DNA of 64,000 nucleotides from NCBI GenBank assembly GCA_910586975.1, contig CAJUKX010000001.1:52666-116665 (forward strand), written 5' to 3'. A model generated the notes under the pieces. It ran no database searches, was not told the origin of the DNA, and saw only the letters and a list, made by a program, of their open reading frames with translations. Of the stretch, positions 31,381-40,817 are shown piece by piece (the first letter of the stretch is position 1; every line of letters begins with the position of its first letter). This DNA is from an uncultured Muribaculaceae bacterium. Lineage in GTDB: Bacteria > Bacteroidota > Bacteroidia > Bacteroidales > Muribaculaceae. The translations under genes and the position numbers were made by a program.

Positions 31381-32930
31381 TATTTTGATACAAGTGTTAT
31401 TAGTGGCACAAGCATTTCTTCCATTGAGATTCCTCCGTGTTGAAATGTACCTGTGTAATATTGGACGTAGTAATTATAATTGTTGGGATATGCAAAGAAT
31501 TCATGCCCCAGCGCGAATATGTAGGCAGATGAAACATTGGGCGAAGGCAATCCGAAGTCTGACGGCCGTTTTATCTCATATACCTGTTTGGGATTGTAAG
31601 ACAGGTTTTTGCCTACCTTATAGCGCAGATTGGTATTGGTATTCTTGTCGCCTATCACCTTTATGGGGCTGTCGACGCGTATGGTGCCGTGGTCGGTGGT
31701 AAGTATGATTTTCGCCCCGGTAGAAGCTATCTTGCGGAACAGCTCTATGGCCGATGAATGCTTGAACCACGACTCGGTGATGGAGCGGTATGCGGCATTG
31801 GTCGAAGCCAGCTCGCGTATCATTCTCGACTCGGTGCGGGCATGCGAGAGCATGTCGATGAAGTTGAGCACTATTACGTTGAGATCGTTGTTTACCAACG
31901 AGTTGAAATCCCTGATTAACTTCTCGCCCGAAATGGAATCGTTGATTTTGTTGTATGAAAACTTGAAGTTGCGGCGATAGCGTTTGAGCTGTGTTTCTAT
32001 CAGGGGCGATTCATTCAGATTCTTGCCCTCCTCGGCTTCCTCATCAACCCACAGATCAGGGAACAGGCGTTCTATCTGTTCGGGCATCAGGCCCGAGAAT
32101 ATTGCATTGCGGGCATACTGGGTGGCAGTTGGCAGAATCGAAGTATATATTTCTTCCTCAATCACAAATTGGTCGGCAAGCAAGGGCTGTATGGTGCGCC
32201 ACTGGTCAAGGCGGAAGTTGTCAATGAGAATGAAGAAAACTTTCTCGCCCTTGTCGAGCAGCGGAAAAACCTTGTCAGGAAAAATCCTGGGGCTCATCAG
32301 CGGTGCATTCTCATCGGGCTGAGGCATCCATCGGGCGTAGTTGCGCCGTATCCATTTGGCAAACTCATTGTTAGCCTCGGTTTTCTGCTGTTCGAGCAGT
32401 TCGTCCATATTTGTGGAGGTGCCGGCCAGTTCCATCTCGCGATACACCAGCTTGGCATACAGCTCTTTCCAGTCATCCATTGAGTTGGCCGTATTGATCA
32501 GCGAAGCCAGCTGCATGAAGTCCTCGCGATAATCGCGTGTAGCCTGTTCGCTCACCAGCTTGCCTGAATGCAACAGGCGCTTCAGAGCAATGAGAATCTG
32601 ATTGGGGTTTACCGGCTTGATAAGGTAATCGGCAATCTTGTTACCGATGGCCTGATTCATTATATTTTCCTCCTCGCTCTTGGTAATCATTATCACGGGG
32701 ATATGCGGAAGGCGCTGTTTGATGCGTCCCAAAGTCTCAAGCCCGGTAAGGCCCGGCATGTTCTCGTCGAGAATGATCAGGTCGAAGGGCTGCCGCTCTA
32801 TCAGTTCGAGGGCATCGTGGCCATCGGTGGCGGTAGTCACTTCGTAACCGCGCGCACGCAGAAACATAAGATGTGGCTTCAACAGATCTATCTCGTCGTC
32901 AGCCCAGAGTATTTGGGGATTATTGCTCAT
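31380..32930 (-). CDS. porX: PorX: response regulator with PglZ effector domain
   Basis: Protein of 516 residues. Receiver domain at 1-120 (QILWADDEID, LIILDENMPG with Asp55 as the phosphorylation site, MITKSEE, and DYLIKPVNP with the conserved Lys). The PglZ domain fills about 200-515 (FILIDNFRLDQW, SILPTATQYARNAIFSG, NVIVLNFIDMLSHART, KIILTTDHGTIRV), with metal-binding Asp/His residues of the alkaline-phosphatase fold. In Porphyromonas and Flavobacterium PorX controls type 9 secretion and acts with sigma factor SigP and the PorY kinase. The ATG at 32930 is preferred over a TTG at 32939, because the latter overlaps the -7 box. It heads the operon porX-tsaE-birA. Confidence 0.92.
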   Translation of the reverse strand: MSNNPQILWADDEIDLLKPHLMFLRARGYEVTTATDGHDALELIERQPFDLIILDENMPGLTGLETLGRIKQRLPHIPVIMITKSEEENIMNQAIGNKIADYLIKPVNPNQILIALKRLLHSGKLVSEQATRDYREDFMQLASLINTANSMDDWKELYAKLVYREMELAGTSTNMDELLEQQKTEANNEFAKWIRRNYARWMPQPDENAPLMSPRIFPDKVFPLLDKGEKVFFILIDNFRLDQWRTIQPLLADQFVIEEEIYTSILPTATQYARNAIFSGLMPEQIERLFPDLWVDEEAEEGKNLNESPLIETQLKRYRRNFKFSYNKINDSISGEKLIRDFNSLVNNDLNVIVLNFIDMLSHARTESRMIRELASTNAAYRSITESWFKHSSAIELFRKIASTGAKIILTTDHGTIRVDSPIKVIGDKNTNTNLRYKVGKNLSYNPKQVYEIKRPSDFGLPSPNVSSAYIFALGHEFFAYPNNYNYYVQYYTGTFQHGGISMEEMLVPLITLVSK

Positions 32931-32936
32931 AATGCA

Positions 32937-32967
32937 CAAAGTTAGTAAATTTTGAACAATTATTCAA
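32937..32967 (-). promoter_or_regulatory. porX promoter, giving a leaderless or nearly leaderless transcript
   Basis: On the minus strand TTG (32965-32967), 20 bp, then TAACTTTG (32937-32944). The -7 box ends only 6 bp before the ATG at 32930, so transcription should begin 0-3 nt before the start codon. Confidence 0.7.
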
Positions 32968-32989
32968 GCGAATGTATCACATCAACCGG

Positions 32990-35900
32990 TCATTCGAGCA
33001 GCGGGTCATCGTCGCCCTCGCTGCCCGGGTCGTATACAGGCATATTCTGTTTGGTGGGAACAGGCACTATCACCGGTGTTTGTTTAGGTGCGGGTGCGGG
33101 CTTGGTTGCCGGCTGCGGCACGCTGTCGGGTTTGGCTGCAGGTACAGTAGTGGCCGGCGCGGGAGCAACAACCGGAGCCTTTATTGTATCGGCCGGCGCG
33201 GGCTCAGGCTCGGGAGCCGGAGATTTGGGCTGTGGAAGCGGATCTTCATCGCGTGCAGGTGAATCCACATTGGTGTTCTGAGTATCTTCAACGCCCGGAA
33301 CTTCTTTAACCGATTCCACTGATTCGTCTTCAACAGGCGGCACGGGCGGCGGTCCGGCCCACGACTCGGCTTCGGCCGCATTCTGCTCCTGAAGGAAACG
33401 GAAATAATCGTCAAACGAGCGGCCCTCGCTTATCAGGATTGAGAAATTTGGCTCGCTTATCACCACAGGACGCACACCGGCCGGCAGCTTGAAGTCTGTA
33501 GAATTGGCCATTACCTTGCGGTAATGCTCAAGTTCGTTCATCGAATCGAAATCGTGTATCACTATCATGCCCAGCAGTCCGTAGTTAATCGGTTCGAGGT
33601 CGAAGTCTTTCACTACAAACGACTTGAAGTTATGGCGTGCCAATTCGTACAGCAGCTCATTGGTAGATACTTGGTCGGTGGCAAATGTCATTACGAGAAG
33701 CAGATTGTCGTCGGGCTTGATTTCAAATGCAGCCTCCCCATCGGCCACAGCCGTAGAGTCGTTGCCCAGACGCATGTCCCAGATCATGCCGCGCATATTG
33801 CCGCCCGAGCCTTCCTGCAACTTGCGTCCTTGAGCCATGCCCTTGAGCCAAGCCGAGGCTATGGGTGTGATGTCGGTATCGGGATATCGCTCCAGAAGCT
33901 CACGCAAAACGGCATTGAACTCATCGGGCTTCTTATCGGTGACGTATGCCAGTGCATGCAGGAACATGAACTTGGGCATTATCTTGCTCAACGGATATTT
34001 ATCCATCATGGTGGTGTATGCCGCATGCACCTCCTCGTTGCGGTTGTTAAGGTAGGCATCGTATGCCGAATCATACATTTCCTGCTGCACCTGATCCATT
34101 CGGCGCAGGTTGTCGAGATACTTGGGATCGCGCATGGCCTGGCCGTATGGCGAGTCGGGGAATTCATCGACCAGTAAACGGCGATAGTGCTCGGCCATAG
34201 CGAGGTCGCCCTGACGCGCATACATCAGATACAGATTATAGTACACCTCAAGTCTGTAGATATTGTCGGGATAATCCTTCATTAGCCGGTCAAACTCGGC
34301 ACGGGCAGCCGGGAAGTCCTCGAGCTTATCCTTGAGTATGACACCCATATTGTACAGGCCTTCCTGTATCACCTCATTGGCTGTGGCTTTCTGCTCGGGA
34401 GTCTCTGGAATCTGCGCCAGATAATACTCAGGATAATGAGGGTCGGTGGAATGGTCAGCCTCCTTGTTCTCATCATCGGTCTTTTCCTCCGATTCGGCTT
34501 CATTTTCCACATCTTCACCTTCCTCGGCATCAGAAGCGGCAGCCTGATTCCACTCGTCGGCGTTGAACTGGCTCTTGTTGCGTCGGCGCCAGTTGTCCTC
34601 AAGCTTTCGCGCGCCCCAGCGCCGCTGGAATTCGGTTTTACCGGCATTTTTGGTGGCGGTGTTATAGAAATACCATGAGTTGTCGGTATTGATCTGGAAA
34701 GAATTGGTGTTATTGTCCTGAAGCTGATTGCCCTGCGCGGCCTGATTGGCCAGATATTCCTCGCGCTCGGCAGCCTCGGCCTCCTCTTTTTCTTTCTTTT
34801 TAAGCTCGTCAATTATCTTGTTGATAATCTCCATACGCTGTTCGGGCGTCATGGCGGCGAGCCTGAGCAGAGAATCCTGCAAAGATACATTCTGGGCATA
34901 CACAGCCAGTTCGTCGAGCACATCGCTGCGGCGCACCAGCAGTTTGTAGTCGGGATAATCCTTGGGCAGCTGCGGCACGGCCTCGGCATAGCACGGCTGC
35001 GCCTTGTCATACTCGTGACGCTCGAAATACAAGTTGCCGAGGGTAATCTGCGAGATGGCTTTATCGATGCCGTTGCGAGTTGACTTTTCGGCCGCAAGTA
35101 TGTAATTATCAATAGCATGTAATGTGTCGCCGCGCGACAGGTAGAGGTTGCCTATGGCATAATACACCTGGTCGAGATACTCCTTGTTGCGGTCGTAGCG
35201 TATCATGCGCTGCAGGGCCTTGACTTCGGGTTCTATATCAGTGCCGCTGTACACCTCGCTCTGTTTTATACGTGCGTTGAACTTGGTGCGGTATGATGCC
35301 GACGATGCGCTGCCGGCTTCTTTAAAGGCCTCGTATGCTGCGGCCTTGTCGCCAAGGCGTGCATACACCTGTCCGAGCAGGAAACGCAGGCGTGTCTTCT
35401 GCGAGCCGTCGGCCATGCGTATGGCTTCTTTAAGGAAAGGCAATGATGCCTCAAGCTCATCGGAATGTATGTAGTAGTCGGCTTTTACAAAGTTATACAG
35501 TTCCTTCAGTGTGGAATTAGTGAGCTGCTCGGGTTTTATTCTGTTGAGTATAATCTCGGCCTCAAATAGCCAGTCGAGCGAAACATACGACCGCGCCTGC
35601 CACAATTCGGCCTCGGTAACCGTGGCCGGCAGCCATGTGAAGTGCTTGACTACGTAGAAAAATGTGGATGCCGCTCCCAGAAAGTCGCCGTTGAAGTACT
35701 GTCCGCGCCCCATCATCATCCAGGCATTGTGCAGAAACGGATTGTACTCGTCGCGTTTGAGCCATGCCTTTTTTTCGGGGGTTGATTTACCCTTGTTGGC
35801 AGGGCGCTTGCGTATGGAGCGCAGCTGTATGGCCTTCTGTCCTTTCTGTATTGAGCGGTCAAAATTGCCGTTGGGCTGCGGGGCGTCGGTATTACCCTTG

Positions 35901-36139
35901 GCCTCGATGGGGTGCATCAGCACCAGCTGCGAGTAGTCATCCTCGTACTTATCTTCCATATCCTTGAGTGTCTCCTTGTAGTGTACGTCTCCGTTATAGT
36001 AGATATTGTACTTGGTGATAAATGCCTGATAGCGGCGGGTGGCTGCGGTATTCTTGCGGGGCGAACACGACACGGCAGCCATAGCCATGACAATGGCTAC
36101 AGCTATCAGGGGCAATAGTCGTAATATTCGCGCACGCAT
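32990..36139 (-). CDS. porW: PorW/SprE-like TPR lipoprotein of type 9 secretion
   Basis: Protein of 1049 residues. The start at 36139 is chosen because it opens a lipoprotein signal (MRARILRLLPLIAVAIVMAM, lipobox AVSC, Cys25); an earlier in-frame start adds 16 residues without purpose. Tandem TPR helices run through about 100-900 (RYQAFITKYNIYYNGDVHYK, ARLGDKAAAYEAFKEA, YNLYLMYARQGDLAMAEHYR). An acidic, glutamine-rich stretch interrupts them around 440-590. The C-terminal 150 residues are a Pro/Ala/Glu-rich low-complexity tail ending GDDDPLLE. In P. gingivalis PorW is needed for secretion and links motor and barrel components; SprE has the same role in gliding bacteria. It lies upstream of porX in the same direction, but porX has its own promoter. 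Confidence 0.85.
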   Translation of the reverse strand: MRARILRLLPLIAVAIVMAMAAVSCSPRKNTAATRRYQAFITKYNIYYNGDVHYKETLKDMEDKYEDDYSQLVLMHPIEAKGNTDAPQPNGNFDRSIQKGQKAIQLRSIRKRPANKGKSTPEKKAWLKRDEYNPFLHNAWMMMGRGQYFNGDFLGAASTFFYVVKHFTWLPATVTEAELWQARSYVSLDWLFEAEIILNRIKPEQLTNSTLKELYNFVKADYYIHSDELEASLPFLKEAIRMADGSQKTRLRFLLGQVYARLGDKAAAYEAFKEAGSASSASYRTKFNARIKQSEVYSGTDIEPEVKALQRMIRYDRNKEYLDQVYYAIGNLYLSRGDTLHAIDNYILAAEKSTRNGIDKAISQITLGNLYFERHEYDKAQPCYAEAVPQLPKDYPDYKLLVRRSDVLDELAVYAQNVSLQDSLLRLAAMTPEQRMEIINKIIDELKKKEKEEAEAAEREEYLANQAAQGNQLQDNNTNSFQINTDNSWYFYNTATKNAGKTEFQRRWGARKLEDNWRRRNKSQFNADEWNQAAASDAEEGEDVENEAESEEKTDDENKEADHSTDPHYPEYYLAQIPETPEQKATANEVIQEGLYNMGVILKDKLEDFPAARAEFDRLMKDYPDNIYRLEVYYNLYLMYARQGDLAMAEHYRRLLVDEFPDSPYGQAMRDPKYLDNLRRMDQVQQEMYDSAYDAYLNNRNEEVHAAYTTMMDKYPLSKIMPKFMFLHALAYVTDKKPDEFNAVLRELLERYPDTDITPIASAWLKGMAQGRKLQEGSGGNMRGMIWDMRLGNDSTAVADGEAAFEIKPDDNLLLVMTFATDQVSTNELLYELARHNFKSFVVKDFDLEPINYGLLGMIVIHDFDSMNELEHYRKVMANSTDFKLPAGVRPVVISEPNFSILISEGRSFDDYFRFLQEQNAAEAESWAGPPPVPPVEDESVESVKEVPGVEDTQNTNVDSPARDEDPLPQPKSPAPEPEPAPADTIKAPVVAPAPATTVPAAKPDSVPQPATKPAPAPKQTPVIVPVPTKQNMPVYDPGSEGDDDPLLE

Positions 36140-36202
36140 ATATGAATTAACGCAATTTTGGGCAGAATATTGCAATATCCGGGCCAAGTCTATGGGTTTT
36201 CA

Positions 36203-36222
36203 ACAAAATTACGTAATTTTGT
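36203..36222. promoter_or_regulatory. 20-bp perfect palindrome in the divergent porW/GH95 promoter region
   Basis: ACAAAATTACGTAATTTTGT reads the same on both strands and contains TAATTTTG, a match to TAnnTTTG, in each direction. It could give overlapping divergent -7 boxes for porW (ATG at 36139) and the GH95 gene (36264), or bind a dimeric regulator. No good -33 boxes are visible, which favours regulated promoters. Confidence 0.45.
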
Positions 36223-36263
36223 CAATCAGACATTCTTAAATCCATAAAATAATCCATAAAATC

Positions 36264-38666
36264 TTGAAAAACCGCATATCACTTACGGCATTGGCACTGG
36301 CTGCTTCGCTTGGCTGTGCCGCCGGCAATCTTACTCTCAATTACGATGCTCCGGCCAAATTCTTTGAGGAGGCCCTGGTCGTAGGAAACGGAAATCTCGG
36401 CGCTATTGTTTACGGGAATGTAGACAATGAACATATATCGTTGAATGATATAACCTTATGGACCGGCGAACCGAGTACGTCGGTGACAACGCCCGACGCA
36501 TGGAAGTTCATCCCCGAGGTGCGCAAGGCTCTTGACCGCGGCGACTACAGGGAGGCCCACAAGCTGAACATGAAGATACAGGGCCACTACAGCGAGAATT
36601 ATCAACCGCTGGGTACATTGAACATAGTCTATACCAACATCGACACAGCTGCGGTAACCAACTACCGGCGCAGTCTGTCGCTCGACGATGCCACGGCTAC
36701 AAGCAGCTTTGACGTTAACGGAATGTCGCGCACGGTAACTACATTTGTGTCCGCGCCCGACTCGGTGATTGTGGTGAAAATCAGCGGCTCGCTGCCCGTA
36801 GATGCCACCGTGTCGCTTTCATCACTGCTTCCGCATGATGTCTCGGCAAAGGGCAATACTATAAGCTCTACAGGCTATGCAGCCTACCACTCGCTGCCGG
36901 GATATGCAAAAGAGCATGCCGACAACAAGCACTTCTACGATCCCGACCGTGGCACTCGTTTCTGCACCTTGCTGTCTGCCACAAGCAAAGACGGGGTGAT
37001 AAGGGCCAATGCCGACGGCTCACTGTCTCTTTACGGATGCCACGATGTGACTCTGATACTGACCAATGTGACCAGTTTCAACGGATTTGACCGCGACCCG
37101 GCCAATGCCGGCCGCGACTACAAGGCTCTTGCCGCAGCACGCATGGATGCCGCTAAAAAATTATCGTACGACTCGCTGGAGCGGCGCCACAGGCAGGATT
37201 TCTCCAATCTGTTCTCAAGAGTGGAGATTGACCTCGGCTCCACTCCCGATTCTATAAAGGCTCTGCCCACCGATGTGCAGCTCAAACGCTATTATGACCT
37301 CAGCGAAAGCAATCCCGATCTCGAAGAATTATATTTTCAGTATGGCCGTTATCTGCTCATCTCGTGCAGTCGCACCCACGGCGTGCCCGCCAACCTGCAA
37401 GGGCTGTGGAATGAATCTATATTGCCCCCGTGGAGCAGCAACTATACCTGCAACATAAATGTTGAAGAAAACTATTGGCCGGCGGAGGTCACCGGACTCG
37501 GCGAACTGCATGCCACCGCCTTTATCCCCTGGGTTAAAAATCTTTCGAAAACCGGAGCGGTAACGGCTCAAAACTACTACGGGGTGAACCGCGGTTGGTC
37601 GCTGGCTCACAACAGCGATATATGGGCCTCGACCAATCCTACAGGTCTCGGCAGCAATAATCCAAAATGGGCGTGCTGGAACATGGGTGGTGCATGGGTT
37701 GCAAGCCATATTTGGGAGCATTACCTGTTCTCGATGGACAAGGATTTCCTTGCCGAATATTATCCTGTGCTTAAAGGCGCTGCCGAATTCTGCCTTGACT
37801 GGATGATTGAGAAAGACGGCAAACTGCTGACTTCGCCTTCTACATCTCCCGAAAACGAGTTTATAGCGCCCGACGGCTACCACGGTACCACCCTGACCGG
37901 CGCCACAGCCGACCTGGCCATGATACGCCAGTGCCTGAGCGACGCCCGCGATGCCGCTGCGGTTCTGGGTGTTGACAACGATTTCTGCAAGGAGGCCGGC
38001 TCTGCCCTCGCACGTCTGCAGCCCTATCAGATCGGAGCCGACGGCAATTTGCAGGAATGGCTCGAAGACTGGAAAGATGCCGACCCGCAGCACCGCCACC
38101 AGTCGCACCTCTACGGCCTTTTCCCCGGACGGCACATATCGCCCGACTCTACTCCTCAGCTTGCGCGTGCCTGCGCGCGTTCTCTTGAAATAAAGGGTGA
38201 CAACACCACGGGCTGGAGCACCGGCTGGCGTGTGAACCTGTACGCCCGACTGCTCGATGCCGACAAAGCCTACCACATGTACCGACGCCTGCTGAAATAT
38301 GTGAGTCCGGATAAATACAGGGGTCCCGACCGTCGCACCGGCGGAGGCACCTACCCCAATCTGCTTGATGCACATTCGCCATTCCAGATCGATGGTAATT
38401 TCGGCGGCACAGCGGGGGTAGCCGAGATGCTGATTCAGTCCACTCCCGGCTCAATCATCCTGCTCCCGGCTCTGCCACAGGCGTGGTCAAAGGGCAAAGT
38501 CAAGGGTCTGCGTGCCCGCGGCGGCTTCACTGTAGATATGGAGTGGAACGACGGCAAGGTAAGCTCGTGCTTGATACACTCTGCCGCAGGTGGCGAAACC
38601 ACAGTGCAGGTCAACGGGCAGTCCAAACGTATCAAACTCAACCCGGGCGAAAGTATAACTATCTGA
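36264..38666 (+). CDS. GH95 alpha-L-fucosidase or alpha-L-galactosidase
   Basis: Protein of 800 residues. The start is TTG (bases 36264-36266); no ATG precedes the signal peptide (MKNRISLTALALAASLGCAA) before an in-frame stop at 36237. GH95 features: beta-sandwich N-terminal domain starting LTLNYDAPAKFFEEALVVGN, the NDITLWTGEP block, an alpha/alpha barrel with NINVEENYWPAE (Asn397 and Asn399 match the base-assisting pair of AfcA), SPSTSPENEF (Glu530, expected acid) and LDAHSPFQIDGNFGG. GH95 enzymes invert configuration and cut alpha-1,2-fucosides, or L-galactosides in plant xyloglucan-type glycans. The position after the Asn pair is Glu where many members have Met. It is monocistronic and ends at a strong hairpin. 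Confidence 0.88.
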   Translation: MKNRISLTALALAASLGCAAGNLTLNYDAPAKFFEEALVVGNGNLGAIVYGNVDNEHISLNDITLWTGEPSTSVTTPDAWKFIPEVRKALDRGDYREAHKLNMKIQGHYSENYQPLGTLNIVYTNIDTAAVTNYRRSLSLDDATATSSFDVNGMSRTVTTFVSAPDSVIVVKISGSLPVDATVSLSSLLPHDVSAKGNTISSTGYAAYHSLPGYAKEHADNKHFYDPDRGTRFCTLLSATSKDGVIRANADGSLSLYGCHDVTLILTNVTSFNGFDRDPANAGRDYKALAAARMDAAKKLSYDSLERRHRQDFSNLFSRVEIDLGSTPDSIKALPTDVQLKRYYDLSESNPDLEELYFQYGRYLLISCSRTHGVPANLQGLWNESILPPWSSNYTCNINVEENYWPAEVTGLGELHATAFIPWVKNLSKTGAVTAQNYYGVNRGWSLAHNSDIWASTNPTGLGSNNPKWACWNMGGAWVASHIWEHYLFSMDKDFLAEYYPVLKGAAEFCLDWMIEKDGKLLTSPSTSPENEFIAPDGYHGTTLTGATADLAMIRQCLSDARDAAAVLGVDNDFCKEAGSALARLQPYQIGADGNLQEWLEDWKDADPQHRHQSHLYGLFPGRHISPDSTPQLARACARSLEIKGDNTTGWSTGWRVNLYARLLDADKAYHMYRRLLKYVSPDKYRGPDRRTGGGTYPNLLDAHSPFQIDGNFGGTAGVAEMLIQSTPGSIILLPALPQAWSKGKVKGLRARGGFTVDMEWNDGKVSSCLIHSAAGGETTVQVNGQSKRIKLNPGESITI

Positions 38667-38667
38667 T

Positions 38668-38708
38668 ATGAAACAGGGCGGCCATCGGTTGTGGTCGCCC
38701 TGTTTCAT
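38668..38708. terminator. Bidirectional terminator between GH95 and the 7TM-HD gene
   Basis: ATGAAACAGGGCG and CGCCCTGTTTCAT form a perfect 13-bp stem, extended inward by further pairs (GCCA/TGGT). It lies 2 bp after the GH95 stop and 10 bp from the stop of the convergent 7TM-HD gene. Confidence 0.8.
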
Positions 38709-38717
38709 TTATGTTTA

Positions 38718-40733
38718 TCACAGATTTTTGGGAGCCTCGGGATATGCTATGCGCGTGTGGTAGATGGTGAGCAGACGCTTGATGAAAGCATCCTTTATAA
38801 GGCGCACATCGCGGAATTCGAGGGTTGAATTGTCGTGCAGTCCGTCGGTGATCTGCGTGTTGATAATCTTGTCGACCAGAGCTGTGATTGACTCGCGCGA
38901 ATAGTCGCTGAGCGAGCGCGATGCGGCTTCAACTGCATCGGCCATCATGAGCAGCGAGGTCTCGCGGCTGCGCGGATTGGGTCCGGGATAGGTATACAGA
39001 GCCGGGTCGGGTTTCTGCCCCTCGGGCATGTTCTTGGCCGCCTTGAAGTAGAAATACTTTGCCATACCGGCACCATGGTGCTCGCTTATAAAGTCCTTGA
39101 TAACCGAGGGCAGCCCGGCTTTGTCGGCCGCGCGCAGTCCGTCGGCCACATGGCTTATTACTATGCGGGCGCTCTGCTCGGGCGGCAGGGCGTCATGCGG
39201 ATTCACCCCTCGCTGATTTTCGGTAAAGAATGCGGGATTATTCATTTTACCTATATCATGGTAGAGGGCGCCGGCGCGCACCAGCGACTCGTTGGCACCC
39301 ATGGCGCGGGCGGCGTCGGAGGCCAGATTGCTCACGCTCATCGAGTGTTGGAATGTGCCGGGACAGCTGTCTGAGAGCTTGCGCAGCAATGGCTGGTTGG
39401 TATCTGACAGCTCTACAAGTGTGACGCTCGACACAAATCCGAATAAACGTTCTACGGCAAACATAAGTATGTATGCCATGGACACCAGCAGGGCATTGGC
39501 GCCAAGGAATGCCGGCATGCGCCAGGTCCAGCCGTTGAGCGAGCCGTTCATCAGCAGTTCAAGCGACAGATAGCCCAGCATGTAGGCCAGAGCCACCACA
39601 GCCGCCGTGCGCAACAATTGCGAGCGGCGCGACAGCTCGCGCAGGCTGTATACGGCCACCGCTATGGCGCACACCTGCAGATAGATAAACTCGAGCACAA
39701 AGCTCGTTATGGGTGCTATGAGTATGACGGAGGTTGTTGCCACAAACAGCGCGGTACGGCCATCGAAAAACACCAGCACCAGTATAGGCACTATGGCCAT
39801 GGGCACTATATACACCCCACCGGGCAGGAACGTGTTCATCAGTATGGCAAATAGCACAAATATCGTTATAAGCGAATATATGAAGCACAAAGCTCTGAAA
39901 TCGTGATAGATAGCCGGCACCAGCAAGGCGCAGTAGAGCATGAGCAGCGCCAGCAGTATGGCCACATACAAGAATTGGCCCAGAGCCGTGAGCAGATTTG
40001 ACTGCGACTGACGGTTGAGATGCGCGGCGAGCAACTGTTCGTAGGTCTGAAGGTTGGTGAAGTCCTGCGGCGAGATTATGTCGCCCTTGTTGATGATGGC
40101 CTGCCCCTGCAGTATCACACCGCGGTCGGCCGTCAGAGTCTGGAACTCATTGTCGAAGTGGCGTTTGCTGTCTACCTCGCTGTACAGCACATTGGGCTGC
40201 AGCAGGCTGTGCAGGTTGGCGCTTATGAAATACCGGCGCAGGTCGGGGTCGGTGATGGCGCTGTCGAGGCGGTGATATATATCGCGCGGCGAGGTAAACA
40301 CCGCTGTCGACTGCTCGCTGAGTATATTCTTCTCGAGCAGGCGCACACGCGGCAGTTTGCCCTCTCTTATCTGTCCCAGGACGCCCGATTCAACCACGCC
40401 CTGTTCGTAATACCGGCGCAGCATCTTGCCCAGTCGGGCGCTGTTGTGACCCTTGGGCAATTCCTTGATTATAGTGTCTATCACATTGGTATTTATGGTA
40501 TAGATAGGCACGAACGACTCGGTGAGGGTATCGCGTATGGCCTGCACCGTGAGCGAGTCGGGATGAATCGGTATGTCAAACGGCGCTATCAGCTGGCTGT
40601 AGTTCCAGGGGCGGCCCTGCTCGTAGATATACTGACTGCTGCGCTGATGCGGATAAAACCACACTATGACCACAGCGGTGGCAAGCGCCAGAAGCACTCG
40701 CCGCAGCAATGAGTTGGTTGGTATATTAATCAT
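38718..40733 (-). CDS. 7TM-HD family phosphohydrolase (PgpH-like)
   Basis: Protein of 671 residues. The start at 40733 is chosen (MINIPTNSLLRRVLLALATA) because upstream in-frame codons lack membrane-protein character. Order: one N-terminal membrane helix, an extracytoplasmic domain of about 230 residues, about seven membrane segments (about 260-460), then an HD domain (about 470-630). HD motifs: GTFQHSMSVSNLASDA, RAGALYHDIGKMNNP, SARIVISHV, DFISEHHG. PgpH-type proteins hydrolyse cyclic di-AMP to pApA, so it probably balances that messenger. It lies 84 bp downstream of rel in the same direction and may share its transcript, which would place two nucleotide-messenger enzymes together. Confidence 0.85.
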   Translation of the reverse strand: MINIPTNSLLRRVLLALATAVVIVWFYPHQRSSQYIYEQGRPWNYSQLIAPFDIPIHPDSLTVQAIRDTLTESFVPIYTINTNVIDTIIKELPKGHNSARLGKMLRRYYEQGVVESGVLGQIREGKLPRVRLLEKNILSEQSTAVFTSPRDIYHRLDSAITDPDLRRYFISANLHSLLQPNVLYSEVDSKRHFDNEFQTLTADRGVILQGQAIINKGDIISPQDFTNLQTYEQLLAAHLNRQSQSNLLTALGQFLYVAILLALLMLYCALLVPAIYHDFRALCFIYSLITIFVLFAILMNTFLPGGVYIVPMAIVPILVLVFFDGRTALFVATTSVILIAPITSFVLEFIYLQVCAIAVAVYSLRELSRRSQLLRTAAVVALAYMLGYLSLELLMNGSLNGWTWRMPAFLGANALLVSMAYILMFAVERLFGFVSSVTLVELSDTNQPLLRKLSDSCPGTFQHSMSVSNLASDAARAMGANESLVRAGALYHDIGKMNNPAFFTENQRGVNPHDALPPEQSARIVISHVADGLRAADKAGLPSVIKDFISEHHGAGMAKYFYFKAAKNMPEGQKPDPALYTYPGPNPRSRETSLLMMADAVEAASRSLSDYSRESITALVDKIINTQITDGLHDNSTLEFRDVRLIKDAFIKRLLTIYHTRIAYPEAPKNL

Positions 40734-40817
40734 CTGACAGTTCTTTCCAAAAGTTTGCAGCCGCATCCGGCCAAACTTTATACTTTGTACTTTATACTTA
40801 AATAAACTCTCCACTAA

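Noticed and set aside
32931..32939. TTG start for porX 9 bp upstream
   Set aside because: It overlaps the -7 promoter box, so it cannot be in the transcript.
40741..40817. Promoter before the 7TM-HD gene within the CTTTATACTTTGTACTTTATACTT repeat-like stretch
   Set aside because: No box with correct spacing; the similarity to a -7 element has the wrong internal length.
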